A DNA stretch of 64,000 nucleotides from Cedecea davisae DSM 4568 (GCF_000412335.2 NZ_KE161030.1:3199900-3263899), one strand, 5' to 3'. Positions 1 through 10,823 are shown, counted from the stretch's first letter. The notes: a model not told the origin generated them from the letters alone. Made by a program: numbers and translations.

Positions 1-30
1 GGGGAGAGGGGATAGTATGGTGGTGACCTT

Positions 31-110
31 TCCCATAAAGGAGCGAGGGTCTCTATAGCCTTCTCCCTCTTCCCATAAAGGAGCGGGGGTCGCTATAGCC
101 TTTCCCCCTC
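31..110. repeat. Two tandem copies of a 40-bp repeat
   Basis: Positions 31-70 and 71-110 are two nearly identical 40-bp units, each starting TCCCATAAAGGAGCG and containing CTATAGCC followed by a C/T-rich tail. They differ at only a few positions. They lie just upstream (on the + strand) of a CCCTC hairpin repeat and downstream of the dedD stop. The units look like a small local duplication within an intergenic repeat element; no function is visible. Confidence 0.7.
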
Positions 111-142
111 TCCCTTCCAGGGAGAGGGTCGGGGTGAGGGTC
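104..142. repeat. CCCTC-type intergenic hairpin repeat, copy 1
   Basis: A perfect 10-bp stem (CCCTCTCCCT at 106-115 with AGGGAGAGGG at 119-128) is followed by GGGGTGAGGG. The same CCCTC/GAGGG vocabulary recurs at 8103-8135, 12938-13018 and 18390-18461, always in gene junctions. Such dispersed repeats are common in enterobacterial intergenic DNA. Here it lies at the 3' end of dedD and may also help end transcription. Confidence 0.6.
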
Positions 143-150
143 ACACATCG

Positions 151-861
151 CTACCGTGGCGAGTAATTCATCACCACGCCGTTCAAACCAGAGAGCGAAT
201 TCAGCTCGCCAAGCGACGATTTAAGCTTGTCTTTAGAAGCATCCGGGCCCACCAAAATGCGGGTAATTTTCCCCTGTACCGGCGTCCCTGGCGATGTGTA
301 AACCTTGAACCCGGCACCGCGCAGCTTACCAACAATTTCATTAACCTTGTCGGCATTTTTCAGCGCGCCAAGCTGCACAACATACGCCTGACCGGTCGGG
401 GCTTTCTCAGCCGGTTTTTCTGCTTTTGGCGGCTGCTCAGCGGTCATCGCCAGGCGTTGTTCCGTCTGGTCTGTGGTCGCAGGCTTAGTCTGAGGTTTTT
501 CAACCGGCTTCGGTTTTTGTTTTTCCTGCACCGGCTTAGGCTGCTCGCGGGTAACAGGCACTTCATCTATACCGGCAGAACCGTCATTGGGGATAGTGCC
601 GTTATTCAGCCCCGGCGGCGCGGCGGTTCCCGCCCTCACCTCTTCAGCAGCCCCCTCAGGCGGCTGAGAAGGCAGCGCCTGGCTGGCACCCGGCAGCATA
701 TCCGGCTCGTCGCTGTCCCCTGGTTTTGGCACCAGAGGAATGGCCGCAAACTCGTCCTGATAGTGTTTTTTCTGCCCGTCCAGTAGCCCCGGCAGCACAA
801 TCACGCCCAGCGCCACCAGAATAATGGTTCCGACTAATCGGTTTTGAAACTTACTCGCCAC
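151..861 (-). CDS. dedD: Cell division protein DedD (SPOR domain)
   Basis: Inner-membrane division protein that binds septal peptidoglycan. The 236-residue product has a short cytoplasmic N-terminus, one membrane segment at about residues 10-28, a long Pro/Glu/Lys-rich periplasmic linker, and a C-terminal SPOR domain (about 155-235, with the YVVQLGAL start typical of the family). SPOR domains bind denuded glycan strands at the septum (known for the family). It overlaps the 3' end of folC by 11 bp, so the two are translationally coupled, as in E. coli. Confidence 0.95.
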   Translation of the reverse strand: MASKFQNRLVGTIILVALGVIVLPGLLDGQKKHYQDEFAAIPLVPKPGDSDEPDMLPGASQALPSQPPEGAAEEVRAGTAAPPGLNNGTIPNDGSAGIDEVPVTREQPKPVQEKQKPKPVEKPQTKPATTDQTEQRLAMTAEQPPKAEKPAEKAPTGQAYVVQLGALKNADKVNEIVGKLRGAGFKVYTSPGTPVQGKITRILVGPDASKDKLKSSLGELNSLSGLNGVVMNYSPR

Positions 862-2119
862 CTGCTCTCCCCGCGTCCAGTACTTCCATTACATGGGCCA
901 CCGTGTGGAACGAACCACACACCAGCACGGTATCTTCTGCCGTAGCTTCCGCCATCGCCGCGTGCCAGGCATCCGCAACGCTTGCAAAGGTTTTGCCGTG
1001 GCCGAGGTGCTCAATAAGCTGCCCGGCGCTTGCGCCGCGAGGCCCCTCCAGCGGAGCACAATACCAGCTATCCACCTGAGGCGACAAACAGGCGAGCGTC
1101 CCGGCGATATCTTTATCATGCAGCATGCCAATCACCGCCAGCACTCGCCCCTGTTTCGGCAAGGCCGCCAGACGCCCGGCAAGGTAAGCCGCCGCATGCG
1201 GATTGTGTGCCACATCGAGAATCACACGCGGTGCCTGCGAGACTATCTGGAACCGGCCCGGCAGCGTGGCGTGCTCAATGCCGTAGCGAATAGCTTTTTC
1301 GCTCACGTTTAGCTTGCTTGCCCGCAGCGCGGCCAGCGCGGTCGCCGCATTAGGCTGCGGCACCAGCGGCAGCGGTAAATGAGTTAACTCGCCCTGAGCA
1401 TCACGGAACGACCAGCCGTTTGCGTTAACTTCATAATCCCAGTCTACGCCACGGCGCAGCAATACCGCGCCTTTCTCTTGCGCCACATCGGCAATAGTGT
1501 GCGGCATATCAGGCTCGCCAACCACCGCCGGGTTTCCGGTGCGGAAGACGCCGGCTTTTTCACGGCCAATGCTTTCGCGATCCGGGCCCAGCCAGTCGGT
1601 GTGATCCAGCGCGATGCTGGTCACCACGGCAACGTCAGAATCAACAATATTAGTCGCATCGAGGCGGCCGCCAAGGCCTACTTCGAGAATAACCACGTCC
1701 ACCGCCTGCTGCTTAAACAATAGCAATGCGGACAGCGTTCCGTATTCGAAATAGGTTAATGAAATATCACCGCGCGCGGCCTCAATTTCCGCAAAGGAGG
1801 CGGTATGCAGCGCTTCCGGCAGCTCTTCGCCCTGAATGCGAACGCGTTCGGTATAACGCACCAGGTGAGGAGAACTATAAACGCCAACCCGGTAGCCATC
1901 GGCCATCAGCGCGGTTTCAAGGGTGCGGCAAGTCGTTCCCTTGCCGTTGGTCCCGGCTACCGTAAAGACCGTCGGCGCGGGTTTGAGCACGTCCAGCGTA
2001 GCAGCAACTTTGCTGATGCGCTCAAGGCCCATATCGATAGTGGTGGAGTGAAGGTTTTCAAGATAGCAAAGCCACGTTGCCAGGGGCGACGTGGCTTGAG
2101 GAATAAGGTCTTTTTCCAT
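851..2119 (-). CDS. folC: Bifunctional dihydrofolate/folylpolyglutamate synthase
   Basis: Adds glutamate to dihydropteroate and then extends the polyglutamate tail of folates, in the cytoplasm. The Mur-ligase-type P-loop GTNGKGTT is near residue 57, and the conserved SSPHL and HNPHA motifs are present. The ATG at 2119 gives 422 residues, the E. coli length, and aligns its first residues with E. coli FolC; an upstream in-frame GTG (2128) would add three residues. Lies between accD and dedD on the same strand. Confidence 0.95.
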   Translation of the reverse strand: MEKDLIPQATSPLATWLCYLENLHSTTIDMGLERISKVAATLDVLKPAPTVFTVAGTNGKGTTCRTLETALMADGYRVGVYSSPHLVRYTERVRIQGEELPEALHTASFAEIEAARGDISLTYFEYGTLSALLLFKQQAVDVVILEVGLGGRLDATNIVDSDVAVVTSIALDHTDWLGPDRESIGREKAGVFRTGNPAVVGEPDMPHTIADVAQEKGAVLLRRGVDWDYEVNANGWSFRDAQGELTHLPLPLVPQPNAATALAALRASKLNVSEKAIRYGIEHATLPGRFQIVSQAPRVILDVAHNPHAAAYLAGRLAALPKQGRVLAVIGMLHDKDIAGTLACLSPQVDSWYCAPLEGPRGASAGQLIEHLGHGKTFASVADAWHAAMAEATAEDTVLVCGSFHTVAHVMEVLDAGRAGGE

Positions 2120-2139
2120 GATGCCCACTTAACATGCAC

Positions 2140-2174
2140 ATAAAGAAAAGGGCAGAGCCTGCTGGCCTGCCCTT
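2140..2174 (-). terminator. Probable accD terminator
   Basis: Downstream of accD on the minus strand, an 8-bp stem (AAGGGCAG/CTGCCCTT, at 2167-2174 and 2148-2155) is followed by a T-rich stretch (TTCTTTA). It separates accD from folC. Confidence 0.65.
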
Positions 2175-2183
2175 AGTTGCGAA

Positions 2184-3104
2184 TCAGGCCTCTTGACCCT
2201 GTTCCGGAGCTGGCGGAACCACAATTGGCTCGCCCGGTGCTTCCGGATTTGGTGCCGGTTGATTCATAAACTTAGCCAGCACGCTTGCCAGCTTCAGGCG
2301 CAGTTCCGGGCGACGAACGATCATATCAATCGCCCCTTTCTCGATCAGGAACTCGCTGCGCTGGAAGCCCGGCGGCAGTTTTTCACGAACGGTCTGCTCG
2401 ATAACACGCGGGCCGGCAAAGCCGATCAGCGCCTTCGGCTCGGCGATGTTCAGGTCGCCCAGCATCGCAAAGCTCGCGGAAACGCCGCCCATAGTTGGGT
2501 CGGTCAGCACGGAAATGTACGGCAGACCACGCTCCTGCATCTTAGCCAGCGCTGCGCTGGTTTTCGCCATCTGCATCAGCGACATCAGCGCTTCCTGCAT
2601 ACGCGCGCCGCCGGAGGCGGAGAAGCAAATCATCGGGCAGTTGTCTTCCAGCGCCTGTTCAACGGCACGCACGAAGCGAGCGCCAACCACGGAACCCATA
2701 GAGCCGCCCATAAAGGCGAACTCGAAGGCCGCAGCCACAACAGGCTGGCCGTGCAGCGTACCTTTCATTACCACCAGAGCGTCTTTCTCACCGGTCTCTT
2801 TCTGCGCGGAGGCCAGACGATCTTTGTATTTTTTGGAGTCACGGAACTTCAGCACATCTTTTGGCTCAAGCTCACTACCCAGTTCCACCATGGAGCCTTC
2901 GTCTAACAGGCTGTGCAGGCGATCGCGCGCTGCCATACGCATGTGGTGGTCGCACTTAGGGCAAACGCCAAGGTTGCGTTCCAGCTCGGCGCGGTACAGG
3001 ACCTGGCCGCAGCTATCGCACTTGGTCCACACCCCTTCAGGGATGCTCGCCTTGCGGGTGGGAGTAATATTGCTCTTATTGAGAATTCGTTCAATCCAGC
3101 TCAT
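2184..3104 (-). CDS. accD: Acetyl-CoA carboxylase carboxyltransferase subunit beta
   Basis: Beta half of the carboxyltransferase that makes malonyl-CoA, the first committed step of fatty acid synthesis. It works with AccA (not in this window) on carboxybiotin. The four zinc-ribbon cysteines are at residues 29, 32, 48 and 51, and the carboxyltransferase fold follows, with GGARMQEA and the oxyanion-region glycines. The ATG at 3104 matches the E. coli start (MSWIERI); an open frame extends upstream without a better start. The product is 306 residues, two more than E. coli because of an insertion near residue 8. Confidence 0.96.
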   Translation of the reverse strand: MSWIERILNKSNITPTRKASIPEGVWTKCDSCGQVLYRAELERNLGVCPKCDHHMRMAARDRLHSLLDEGSMVELGSELEPKDVLKFRDSKKYKDRLASAQKETGEKDALVVMKGTLHGQPVVAAAFEFAFMGGSMGSVVGARFVRAVEQALEDNCPMICFSASGGARMQEALMSLMQMAKTSAALAKMQERGLPYISVLTDPTMGGVSASFAMLGDLNIAEPKALIGFAGPRVIEQTVREKLPPGFQRSEFLIEKGAIDMIVRRPELRLKLASVLAKFMNQPAPNPEAPGEPIVVPPAPEQGQEA

Positions 3105-3242
3105 TGATGACCTTTCTGCTTGAACCTGGTCGATGCCAGTTTTTCTGCGGCAGATATTCCTGCCCCAGACCATAAATGGTGCTCATTAAAACACAACGGC
3201 CCGCGACTTTGGATAAAAAAGTGGTCGAACCGCTGCCGCGTA

Positions 3243-3902
3243 TTATTTCGACTGCCGCGCCGCAGCGCGTTTGTGGCGGATGACTTCCACCACGCCGGGC
3301 AGAATCGACACCAGGATAATTGCCACAATCAGCAGCTTCAGGTTTTCCTGTACTACCGGCAGATTACCAAACAGGTAGCCCGCATAGGTAAACAGCAACA
3401 CCCACAGCAGCGCGCCGACAACGTTATAAATCGCAAAATGGCGATAGGACATACGCCCCATCCCTGCGACAAACGGTGCGAAGGTTCGCACAATCGGCAC
3501 GAAGCGCGCGAGGATAATCGTTTTTCCGCCGTGACGCTCGTAAAAAGCGTGAGTTTTATCAAGATAACTGCGGCGGAAGATCTTCGAATTCGGGTTGCTG
3601 AACAACTTATCGCCAAATAGCCGCCCGATAGTGTAGTTCACCGCGTCGCCGATGATGGCGGCAATCACCATCAAAATGACCATGTAATGCACGTTCAGGT
3701 CGTTGGTTTCCAGCGAAGCCAGCGCTCCGGCCACAAACAGCAGCGAATCACCCGGCAGGAACGGCGTGACCACCAGGCCAGTTTCGCAGAACAAGATCAG
3801 GAATAAAATGGCATAAACCCAGACGCCATAATCCCGCACCAGCTCGGCCAGATGCACGTCGATGTGCAAAATGAAGTCAATGATAAAGCGGATGAAATCC
3901 AT
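3243..3902 (-). CDS. dedA: DedA family inner-membrane protein
   Basis: Integral membrane protein of the DedA/VTT (SNARE-associated) family, linked to undecaprenyl-phosphate or lipid flipping and to proton-motive-force homeostasis. It has several hydrophobic segments, the E/GxxxPxxPGDSLL motif ([11 protein letters not shown], about residues 47-57) and the conserved [16 protein letters not shown] stretch around residue 130. The ATG at 3902 gives 219 residues as in E. coli; a TTG one codon upstream is a weaker alternative. It lies between truA and accD, in the same direction. Confidence 0.94.
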   Translation of the reverse strand: MDFIRFIIDFILHIDVHLAELVRDYGVWVYAILFLILFCETGLVVTPFLPGDSLLFVAGALASLETNDLNVHYMVILMVIAAIIGDAVNYTIGRLFGDKLFSNPNSKIFRRSYLDKTHAFYERHGGKTIILARFVPIVRTFAPFVAGMGRMSYRHFAIYNVVGALLWVLLFTYAGYLFGNLPVVQENLKLLIVAIILVSILPGVVEVIRHKRAAARQSK

Positions 3903-3925
3903 CAAAGTATCCTTTTAAGCAACAA

Positions 3926-4741
3926 TCAGTCGGCTAAGAACAGCGGCCCCATAGGGAGACGCGGCAGAGCAAAACGGTCGGGATAATCCACCGACACCAG
4001 ATAGAGGCCTTCCGCTTTCGCGGTGGCGGCGGCCTTAGTACGGTCCTTCATTGCCAGCAGGTCGGCCATCCAGGTTTCATCCTGATTACCGCAGCCCACT
4101 TCCATCAGGCTGCCGACGATATTGCGCACCATATGATGCACAAAAGCGTTGGCCTTGATATCCACCACGATATAGGCGCCAAAGCGGCTCACCGTAATGT
4201 GCATCATATTGCGCCACGGAGTACGCGACTGGCACTGGACCGCGCGGAACGAGGTGAAATCGTTTTCCCCGAGCAGGCTCTGCGCAGCGCGGTGCATACG
4301 GTCGGCATCCAGCGGCAGGTGGAAATGGGTCACCCCCTGCTGCAATACCGCCGGGCGCAGCCGGTGATTATAAATCACGTAGCGATAACGGCGAGCCGTG
4401 GCGCTAAAACGGGCGTGAAAATCTTCCGGCACATCTTTAACCCAGCGCACCGCAATATCACCAGGCAAATTCGCATTTACCCCCAGCGTCCAGGCGGCAT
4501 CTTTGCGCGTGGCGCGGGTCTCAAAATGCACCACCTGCCCGGTAGCGTGAACGCCTGCGTCGGTGCGGCCTGCGCAAAAAACGCCGATCGGCTCGTTTGC
4601 GACCTGAGAAAGCGCTTTTTCCAGCTTTTCCTGCACGCTGCGGACTTCGTTCTGGCGCTGCCAGCCGTAATATTTACTGCCGTCGTACTCAATGCCGAGC
4701 GCGATTTTGTGGAGCGGATTTTCGCCAAGCACTTCGGACAT
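3926..4741 (-). CDS. truA: tRNA pseudouridine(38-40) synthase TruA
   Basis: Converts uridines 38, 39 and 40 of the tRNA anticodon arm to pseudouridine. The catalytic aspartate lies in [14 protein letters not shown] at about residues 57-70, and the ARRYRY and HHMVRNIVG motifs are present. The product is 271 residues (E. coli 270). Its ATG overlaps the usg stop by one base (TAATG), so translation is probably coupled to usg. Confidence 0.96.
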   Translation of the reverse strand: MSEVLGENPLHKIALGIEYDGSKYYGWQRQNEVRSVQEKLEKALSQVANEPIGVFCAGRTDAGVHATGQVVHFETRATRKDAAWTLGVNANLPGDIAVRWVKDVPEDFHARFSATARRYRYVIYNHRLRPAVLQQGVTHFHLPLDADRMHRAAQSLLGENDFTSFRAVQCQSRTPWRNMMHITVSRFGAYIVVDIKANAFVHHMVRNIVGSLMEVGCGNQDETWMADLLAMKDRTKAAATAKAEGLYLVSVDYPDRFALPRLPMGPLFLAD

Positions 4742-5754
4742 TAGTACATATACTCCTGCACCAGCTTCTCTGCGGTTTTCACCGCCATCAGCGCGCCGCC
4801 AAAGCGGACGTTGTCGGCAACCGACCAGAACTGAATTTGCTCCGGCATGCCGTAATCGTTATGCACGCAGCCGATAGAAAGATGGCCGCTGCCGGAGGCA
4901 TCCGCCACCTGAGTCGGGAAATCGCCTTCTTCAGACAGTTCGATGTCTTCAGCCTGAGAAAACGCATCGCGCGCTTCTTCGGCAGCCAGCGGGCGCAGGG
5001 CTTCAAAACTCACCATCTGCGCGTGGCCGTAAAACACCGGCGACTGCACGATGCTGGCGGAAATCATCAGGCCGTCATCCTGCAAAATCTTACGCGCTTC
5101 ATTGACCAGGCGGCGTTCTTCGCGCACGCTGCCTTCGGCATCCGGCACCAGCGGCAGCATGTTAAACGCAAGCTGGCGGCCAAACAGGTCTTCTTCATCA
5201 ATCGGGATCCCGTTAAGCAGGCGAGCGCTCTGCCCGGCAAGCGCGTCCACGGCGACCTTGCCGCGAGCGGAGGCGGACAGCAGGTTGGTCACCTGAATAC
5301 GTGATAAACCGCCCTGCTCAATCAGCGGTTTTAACGCGCTGAGCAGCTGGCTGGTCAGGCTGTCGGCAACGGCCACCAGGTTGCGGTTGCGGTAATCGCT
5401 CAGCACATAAGGGTTAACGTCCGGTACCACCAGCGGCACGTCCGGCTCCATGGCAAACAGGCCGCTGGAATCAATAACCAGGCAGCCCGCGTTGGTTGCT
5501 TCTTCTACATAGCGGGCGCTCGCCTCAACGCCGGCCACGAAGAACGCAAGCTGCACCTGAGTCCAGTCGAACTCGGCCGCGTCCTGCACCATGACGGTTT
5601 TCCCCTCATAACGCAGATTCTCACCGGCGCTCTCGCTACGCGCCAGGGCATGTAATTCACCAACCGGGAACTGACGTTCAGCAAGCAGTTCAAGCAAAGC
5701 TGAGCCTACGGCACCGGTGGCGCCCAGGATGGCAATATTCCAGCCTTCGGACAT
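4741..5754 (-). CDS. usg: Aspartate-semialdehyde-dehydrogenase-like protein Usg
   Basis: Paralogue of aspartate-semialdehyde dehydrogenase of unknown function, fixed in this position beside truA in enterics. The N-terminal NAD(P)-binding motif [16 protein letters not shown] is intact (residues 8-23). Where the enzyme family carries the catalytic cysteine in a PNC(T/S) motif, this protein reads ADSLTSQLL, so the active-site cysteine is missing. It is therefore probably not an active semialdehyde dehydrogenase, as already suspected for E. coli Usg. It forms an operon with truA (1-bp overlap) and probably with pdxB, 69 bp upstream. Confidence 0.92.
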   Translation of the reverse strand: MSEGWNIAILGATGAVGSALLELLAERQFPVGELHALARSESAGENLRYEGKTVMVQDAAEFDWTQVQLAFFVAGVEASARYVEEATNAGCLVIDSSGLFAMEPDVPLVVPDVNPYVLSDYRNRNLVAVADSLTSQLLSALKPLIEQGGLSRIQVTNLLSASARGKVAVDALAGQSARLLNGIPIDEEDLFGRQLAFNMLPLVPDAEGSVREERRLVNEARKILQDDGLMISASIVQSPVFYGHAQMVSFEALRPLAAEEARDAFSQAEDIELSEEGDFPTQVADASGSGHLSIGCVHNDYGMPEQIQFWSVADNVRFGGALMAVKTAEKLVQEYMY

Positions 5755-5823
5755 GTTGGTTTACTCCAGAAAATAAAACAGATGCTCCCCGAAGCCGGGC
5801 CTCGGGAAGCCAGAAGATTAAAC

Positions 5824-6960
5824 TTAGCGAAGCGGGTGATGAACCGCGCTAAAGCCCAGTTTTTGCAGCATGGTTGCCGCATCGGCGTCATCGCACTGCA
5901 CATAGAGCGATGACCACTCGCGACGCTCCAGATAGTTTTTACGCAGCTTGTCGAATTCACCCGGCTGCCCGGCCACTTTACGCAGCGGGGCATCGTCGCG
6001 GCGCACATCATACACCAGATGCGCCAGTCTTTTGAGCGTTGGCTGGTCGAGCGGACCCGCAAGCGTAATGCGGCCAAATTCCGGGGCAGGCAGCAACGTG
6101 TCCAGCGCAACCTGATGAGGCTGGCCGATAAACTTGCTAAAAGCTTCAAATACCTGCGTGGTGCCCCGCGCTTTGCCTTCCAGGGTATAACCGGCGATAT
6201 GCGGAGTGCCGATATCAACTTTTTCCAGCAGCCCGACGTTGAGATCCGGTTCCGGCTCCCAGACGTCCAGCACCACGCTGAGCTTTTGCCCCTGATTAAG
6301 GCATTTCAGCAGCGCGGCGTTATCCACCACCGGCCCGCGGCAGGCATTTATCAGAATAGTGCCAGGCTTCAGGCGGCTAATCAGCGCTTCGTCGGCCAGG
6401 TGCAGCGTTTTGTACTCGCCTGACTTAAACAGCGGAGTGTGGAAGGTAATAACATCGGCTTCCTGCACCAGGGTTTCCAGCGGCTGGAAATCACCCTCGT
6501 CGCCGCGTGCGGCACGCGGGGGATCGCACAATAAGGTGCGCACGCCCCAGGCTTCCAGTCGCGCCTGTAACCGTGCTCCCACGTTACCGACGCCAACGAT
6601 GCCGACGGTGCGGTCTTTCAGCTCAAAGCCATCGCGCTCGGCCAGCATCAATAAAGAAGAGAATACATACTCAACAACCGCAATCGCGTTGCAGCCTGGA
6701 GCCGCCGAAAATGCCACTCCGGCGCTTTGCAGATACGCTTCATCAACGTGGTCGGTTCCGGCCGTCGCGGTACCGACAAATTTGATCCCTTTACCGTCCA
6801 GCAGTTCGGCATTCACTTTCGTGACCGAACGCACCATAAGCGCGTCCGCATCCGTTAACGCTTCCACCGGAACAGGGCGCCCCGGCACGGCGGTAACCTC
6901 GCCCAGGCGGCTGAAAAGTTCGCGGGCATAGGGCATATTTTCATCAACGAGGATTTTCAC
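5824..6960 (-). CDS. pdxB: Erythronate-4-phosphate dehydrogenase
   Basis: Oxidises 4-phospho-erythronate in the deoxyxylulose-dependent pyridoxal phosphate pathway. It is a D-2-hydroxyacid dehydrogenase: the Rossmann motif [13 protein letters not shown] is near residue 120, the catalytic-site sequences [10 protein letters not shown] (about 231) and the region around [15 protein letters not shown] (about 252-266) are present, and a C-terminal PdxB dimerisation domain follows (about 285-378). At 378 residues it equals E. coli PdxB. It is divergent from flk across a 125-bp gap and leads the pdxB-usg-truA transcription unit. Confidence 0.96.
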   Translation of the reverse strand: MKILVDENMPYARELFSRLGEVTAVPGRPVPVEALTDADALMVRSVTKVNAELLDGKGIKFVGTATAGTDHVDEAYLQSAGVAFSAAPGCNAIAVVEYVFSSLLMLAERDGFELKDRTVGIVGVGNVGARLQARLEAWGVRTLLCDPPRAARGDEGDFQPLETLVQEADVITFHTPLFKSGEYKTLHLADEALISRLKPGTILINACRGPVVDNAALLKCLNQGQKLSVVLDVWEPEPDLNVGLLEKVDIGTPHIAGYTLEGKARGTTQVFEAFSKFIGQPHQVALDTLLPAPEFGRITLAGPLDQPTLKRLAHLVYDVRRDDAPLRKVAGQPGEFDKLRKNYLERREWSSLYVQCDDADAATMLQKLGFSAVHHPLR

Positions 6961-7085
6961 CTGAGTACCTGTCTGTTAATCGTCGAGATAAGGCCGGATA
7001 GTGTGCCATAATCTGGCGTCCGGGCATAACGAACTACTTGTTAATGTTTTGTCGTTTTTAAGGCGATCTTAAGGATTACTCTATA

Positions 7086-8090
7086 ATGCAACCCATTCAG
7101 GGCGCCACGCCGCGTCCTCCGGGGGAACCTCCCTCCACGCCGTCTGCCGTCGGCGAACAACCGCTCTCTACCCAGCAACGCACCGTGCTGGAGCGCCTGA
7201 TCACCCGGATCATTGCGCTTAGCCAGCAGCAAAGCGCCGAGGTATGGGCCGGATTAAAGCACGACCTGGGGATGAAGAATGACGCCCCCCTGCTTTCTCG
7301 CCATTTTCCGGCAGCGGAACAGAACCTGAGCCAGCGCCTCGTAAGCGCACAAACCACGCTCGCCACGCGCCAGATAATTCAGCAGCTAACGGATTTGCTG
7401 CCGCAGGGGAACAATCGCCAGGCGGTGAGCGACTTTATTCGCCAGCAGTTCGGCCAGACGGCGCTCAGCCAACTGAGGCCGGACCAGCTCAAAACCGTGC
7501 TGACGCTGCTGCAAAATAACCAGTTGGCCATTCCTCAGCCGCAGCAGCGCCCGGCAACGGACAGGCCGCTGCTGCCCGCAGAGCACAATAGCCTGAACCA
7601 GCTGGTCACTAAACTGGCGGCCGCTACGGGTGAGTCGGGTAAGCAAATTTGGCAGTCGATGCTTGAGCTGTCCGGCGTGAAGACCGGGGAGCTTATCCCG
7701 GCCCGGCATTTTACGCTGCTAAGCACCTGGCTTCAGGCTCGCCAAACGCTGAGCCAGCAGCCCGCGCCTAATCTGCACAGCCTTCAGGCCGCGCTGAAAC
7801 AGCCGCTTGAAGCAACGGAGTGGAAAGAGGTTGTTGATTATAGCCAGCAGCGTTTTCAGGCCACGCCGCAAACCGTGCTAACTACGGCCCAGGTGCAGGA
7901 TATTCTTAATCAGGTATTTTTGAAACGCGCCGAGCGGCTGCCGGGCAATACCGAAGTGCGGGATATTCAGCCGATCTACAATCCGCTTTTCAGCTCGATA
8001 ATCGAACCGATTAAGGCGCTGAGCGCCAGGCCAGGGCTTGCTCTGATTGCTTTGGTAGTTGTGATGGTTTTGCTCTGGCTGGTTATCTAG
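7086..8090 (+). CDS. flk: Flagella-biosynthesis regulator Flk
   Basis: Inner-membrane protein known from Salmonella/E. coli to keep the flagellar hook-length and FlgM secretion checkpoint from switching early. The 334-residue protein is rich in Gln and Pro, has long helical stretches (LGNNRQAV-type region kept as PQGNNRQAVSDFIRQQFGQ near residue 107), and ends in a single hydrophobic C-terminal anchor (about 313-334). This tail-anchored topology matches the family. It is the only + strand gene between pdxB and yfcJ. The N-terminal part is more divergent from E. coli than the middle. Confidence 0.9.
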   Translation: MQPIQGATPRPPGEPPSTPSAVGEQPLSTQQRTVLERLITRIIALSQQQSAEVWAGLKHDLGMKNDAPLLSRHFPAAEQNLSQRLVSAQTTLATRQIIQQLTDLLPQGNNRQAVSDFIRQQFGQTALSQLRPDQLKTVLTLLQNNQLAIPQPQQRPATDRPLLPAEHNSLNQLVTKLAAATGESGKQIWQSMLELSGVKTGELIPARHFTLLSTWLQARQTLSQQPAPNLHSLQAALKQPLEATEWKEVVDYSQQRFQATPQTVLTTAQVQDILNQVFLKRAERLPGNTEVRDIQPIYNPLFSSIIEPIKALSARPGLALIALVVVMVLLWLVI

Positions 8091-8102
8091 TTCCTTCGCC
8101 TG

Positions 8103-8135
8103 TCCCTCTCCCAAAAGGAGAGGGATAAAACCCTC
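8103..8135. repeat. CCCTC-type hairpin repeat, copy 2 (possible terminator)
   Basis: A 9-bp stem (TCCCTCTCC at 8103-8111, GGAGAGGGA at 8117-8125) separates the convergent flk and yfcJ genes. It belongs to the same repeat family as 104-142. It probably also serves as a transcription stop for one or both genes, but there is no long T tract. Confidence 0.55.
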
Positions 8136-8151
8136 AGCCAGGGTGATAGCA

Positions 8152-9333
8152 CTACTTTCTGAAGGCCGCCAGCGTCACTACAATCCCCAGCACCGCCGAA
8201 ACGGCTCCCGCCATAAATACCGACGAATACCCCATCGACGTAGCCAGAATGCCGGTTAACGGCCCGGTTACGCCGTACGAGATATCCTGGAAAGCGGCAT
8301 AGCCCCCAAGCGCGGTACCGCGTACCTGAGGCGGAACGCGCTTCACCACTTCCACACCCAGGGCCGGGAAGATAAGCGAGCACCCGCAGCCGGTTAACGC
8401 CGCGCCCAACAGTGCGGTCCACGCGTCCGGCGCGTGCCACAGGAGCAGTAAACCAACGGTTTCAACAGCTAACGAGAACAGCGCTACGCGCACGCCGCCG
8501 TAGCGGTCCGGCATCCAGCCAAACAGCACGCGCACCAGCACAAACGCGCCGCCAAAAGCGGTCAGGGTAAAGCCCGCATGCGCCCAGCCGTTAGCCGCAA
8601 AGTAGAGCGATACAAAAGTGCCGATAACCGCAAAACCCACACCCTGTAGCGCCAGCCCAAGGCCCGGCTGCCAGATGAGCCCCACAACCGCCAGCAGCGA
8701 AGGGCGTTCGCCTTTATGGGCGGGAACGGAGGCTACGGTGGCGTTGAACAGCAGGCCGATAAGCGGCAGAGCAATCGTGGTAACGCCCAGCGCCACAAAG
8801 CCCCACTGGCTGTTGAGCATCAGGCCAAGCGGCGCACCGGCGGCCAGCGCGCCGTAAATCGCCATTCCGTTCCAGGACATCACTTTTCCCGAGCGCCCAG
8901 GGCCAACCAGCCCCAGCCCCCAGGTCAGGTTGCCGGTCAGCAGCTGGCTTTCACCAAAGCCGAGGATCAGGCGGCCTACAATCAGCAGAGTGAACTTTAT
9001 CGCAGGATCAACCGGCAGCAGCGCGGCAAGCAGATAGGCCAGCCCGGCAAGTCCGCAGGCGAACATCCCCTGCAACACCGAGCGCTTTGCGCCCATCTGG
9101 TCGGCGAGACGCCCGGCGTAGCCGCGGGTTAATACCGTGGCAAGGAACTGAATGCCGACGGCAAGACCGACCATCATATTGCCGTAGCCAAGCTGCTGAT
9201 GAACGAAAAGCGGAATGACAGGCAGCGGCAGGCCGACGGTCATATAAGTAAGAAATACGGCAAACGTGATTCTGAATAGCGATGTATTAGCTGATTTCGA
9301 CGATTTAAGCGTAGATTCAGGTACTGCGGACAT
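8152..9333 (-). CDS. yfcJ: MFS transporter YfcJ
   Basis: Twelve-helix major facilitator superfamily protein of 393 residues, collinear with E. coli YfcJ (392) and in the same position between flk and fabB. The family signature between helices 2 and 3 is visible as [15 protein letters not shown] (about residues 71-85), which is the arabinose-efflux (AraJ-like) type. Substrate unknown; export of sugars or small metabolites is only an inference from the family. A low-complexity AT-rich upstream region holds its promoter. Confidence 0.9.
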   Translation of the reverse strand: MSAVPESTLKSSKSANTSLFRITFAVFLTYMTVGLPLPVIPLFVHQQLGYGNMMVGLAVGIQFLATVLTRGYAGRLADQMGAKRSVLQGMFACGLAGLAYLLAALLPVDPAIKFTLLIVGRLILGFGESQLLTGNLTWGLGLVGPGRSGKVMSWNGMAIYGALAAGAPLGLMLNSQWGFVALGVTTIALPLIGLLFNATVASVPAHKGERPSLLAVVGLIWQPGLGLALQGVGFAVIGTFVSLYFAANGWAHAGFTLTAFGGAFVLVRVLFGWMPDRYGGVRVALFSLAVETVGLLLLWHAPDAWTALLGAALTGCGCSLIFPALGVEVVKRVPPQVRGTALGGYAAFQDISYGVTGPLTGILATSMGYSSVFMAGAVSAVLGIVVTLAAFRK

Positions 9334-9558
9334 ACTGCTTACTCCATAAATTCAGAGCAAGGCGCAACTCAACCTGCGCCCTTTCCTCTGATGATTCAGA
9401 TTACAGGGTGCGTTGGTTAACGTTGAACGCTTACGCATTATCAAAATGATAATGGAGGGAAATGAATAGTGCCTTCAGGCCAACCGGCTGTCAATGCCGG
9501 GAAACGGGCAAAAAAATAGGGCACCCTCAGGCACCCCATTTCGCATCAGCCGTAATGA

Positions 9559-10776
9559 TTAAACGTCAAGCTTGCGCATAACAAGCGTTGCGTTAGTCCC
9601 GCCGAAGCCGAAGCTGTTGGACATAACGGTTTTCAGCGTCGCATCAGTAGGCTTAGTGACGATATTCAGGTCAGCCGCCTGCTCGTCCAGCTCTTCGATA
9701 TTGATGCTTGGGGCGATGAAGCCGTGTTCCAGCATCAACAGGCTGTAGATAGCTTCCTGAACGCCTGCGGCACCCAGAGAGTGGCCGGTCATCGCTTTGG
9801 TCGCGGAAATAGCCGGGCTGTTATTGGCGAACACTTCACGGATAGCGCCCAGCTCTTTCACGTCGCCTACCGGAGTAGAAGTCCCGTGGGAGTTCAGGTA
9901 GTCGATTGGCGTGTCGACGCCGTGCATCGCCATCTTCATGCAGCGCACCGCGCCTTCGCCAGATGGAGCAACCATATCTGCGCCGTCTGAAGTTGCGCCG
10001 TAGCCAACGATTTCAGCGTAGATGTGTGCGCCACGAGCCAGAGCGTGTTCCAGTTCTTCAACCACAACCATACCGCCGCCGCCGGCGATAACGAAGCCAT
10101 CGCGGTGCGTATCATAAGTGCGGGATGCTTTATCCGGCGTTTCGTTGTATTTGGTAGACAGCGCGCCCATTGCATCGAACTCACAGGCCATTTCCCAGCC
10201 CAGCTCTTCGCCGCCACCGGCAAACACGATGTCCTGTTTACCCAACTGAATCTGCTCTACCGCGTTACCGATACAGTGTGCAGAAGTCGCACACGCGGAG
10301 CTGATAGAGTAGTTCACGCCGTGGATTTTGAACGGCGTAGCAAGGCAGGCGGAAACCGCGGAGCCCATTGCTTTGGTCACAACATAAGGACCAACCGCTT
10401 TCAGGCCACGCGGGCTGCGCATTGCGTCAGCACCGAATACCTGCGCTTTTGAAGAACCGCCGGAACCTGCAATCAGGCCAACGCGCGGGTTATTCTGGTA
10501 AACCTCTTCGCTCAGACCTGCATCAGCAATCGCTTCCCGCATGGAAAGATAGGCATAGATTGAGGCATCGTTCATGAAACGAACTACTTTACGGTCAATC
10601 AAACCGGTGGTGTCCAGTTTGACGTTACCCCATACGTGGCTACGCATTCCCGAATCTTTAAACTCTTCAGAGAAAGTGATCCCGGAGCGTCCTTCACGCA
10701 GAGATGCCAGGACTTCCTGCTGGTTATTACCAATACTGGAAACGATGCCCAGGCCAGTAATCACTGCACGTTTCAT
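9559..10776 (-). CDS. fabB: Beta-ketoacyl-ACP synthase I
   Basis: Condenses malonyl-ACP with acyl-ACP in fatty acid elongation and is essential for unsaturated fatty acids. The Cys-His-His triad is visible: the catalytic cysteine in [10 protein letters not shown] (about residue 163), a histidine in [11 protein letters not shown] (about 298) and one in TGHSLGAAG (about 333). 405 residues. Its upstream region carries a FabR palindrome and a FadR-like site, so expression is probably tuned by both as in E. coli. Confidence 0.97.
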   Translation of the reverse strand: MKRAVITGLGIVSSIGNNQQEVLASLREGRSGITFSEEFKDSGMRSHVWGNVKLDTTGLIDRKVVRFMNDASIYAYLSMREAIADAGLSEEVYQNNPRVGLIAGSGGSSKAQVFGADAMRSPRGLKAVGPYVVTKAMGSAVSACLATPFKIHGVNYSISSACATSAHCIGNAVEQIQLGKQDIVFAGGGEELGWEMACEFDAMGALSTKYNETPDKASRTYDTHRDGFVIAGGGGMVVVEELEHALARGAHIYAEIVGYGATSDGADMVAPSGEGAVRCMKMAMHGVDTPIDYLNSHGTSTPVGDVKELGAIREVFANNSPAISATKAMTGHSLGAAGVQEAIYSLLMLEHGFIAPSINIEELDEQAADLNIVTKPTDATLKTVMSNSFGFGGTNATLVMRKLDV

Positions 10777-10823
10777 TCAAATACCTCGTTCACTGCTCTA
10801 TGTAGGATTTCGTGTGGCACAAT

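Noticed and set aside
457-786. A 109-codon + strand open frame opposite dedD
   Set aside because: Arg-rich translation lying wholly inside dedD, without any domain feature; a shadow of the high-GC coding strand.
2193-2906. A 237-codon + strand open frame opposite accD
   Set aside because: Opposes a fully conserved essential gene and has low-complexity His/Arg composition; no ribosome site.
9503-9545. A terminator after fabB
   Set aside because: The GGGTGCC units there are direct, not inverted, repeats, so no stable hairpin can be drawn despite a T-rich tail.
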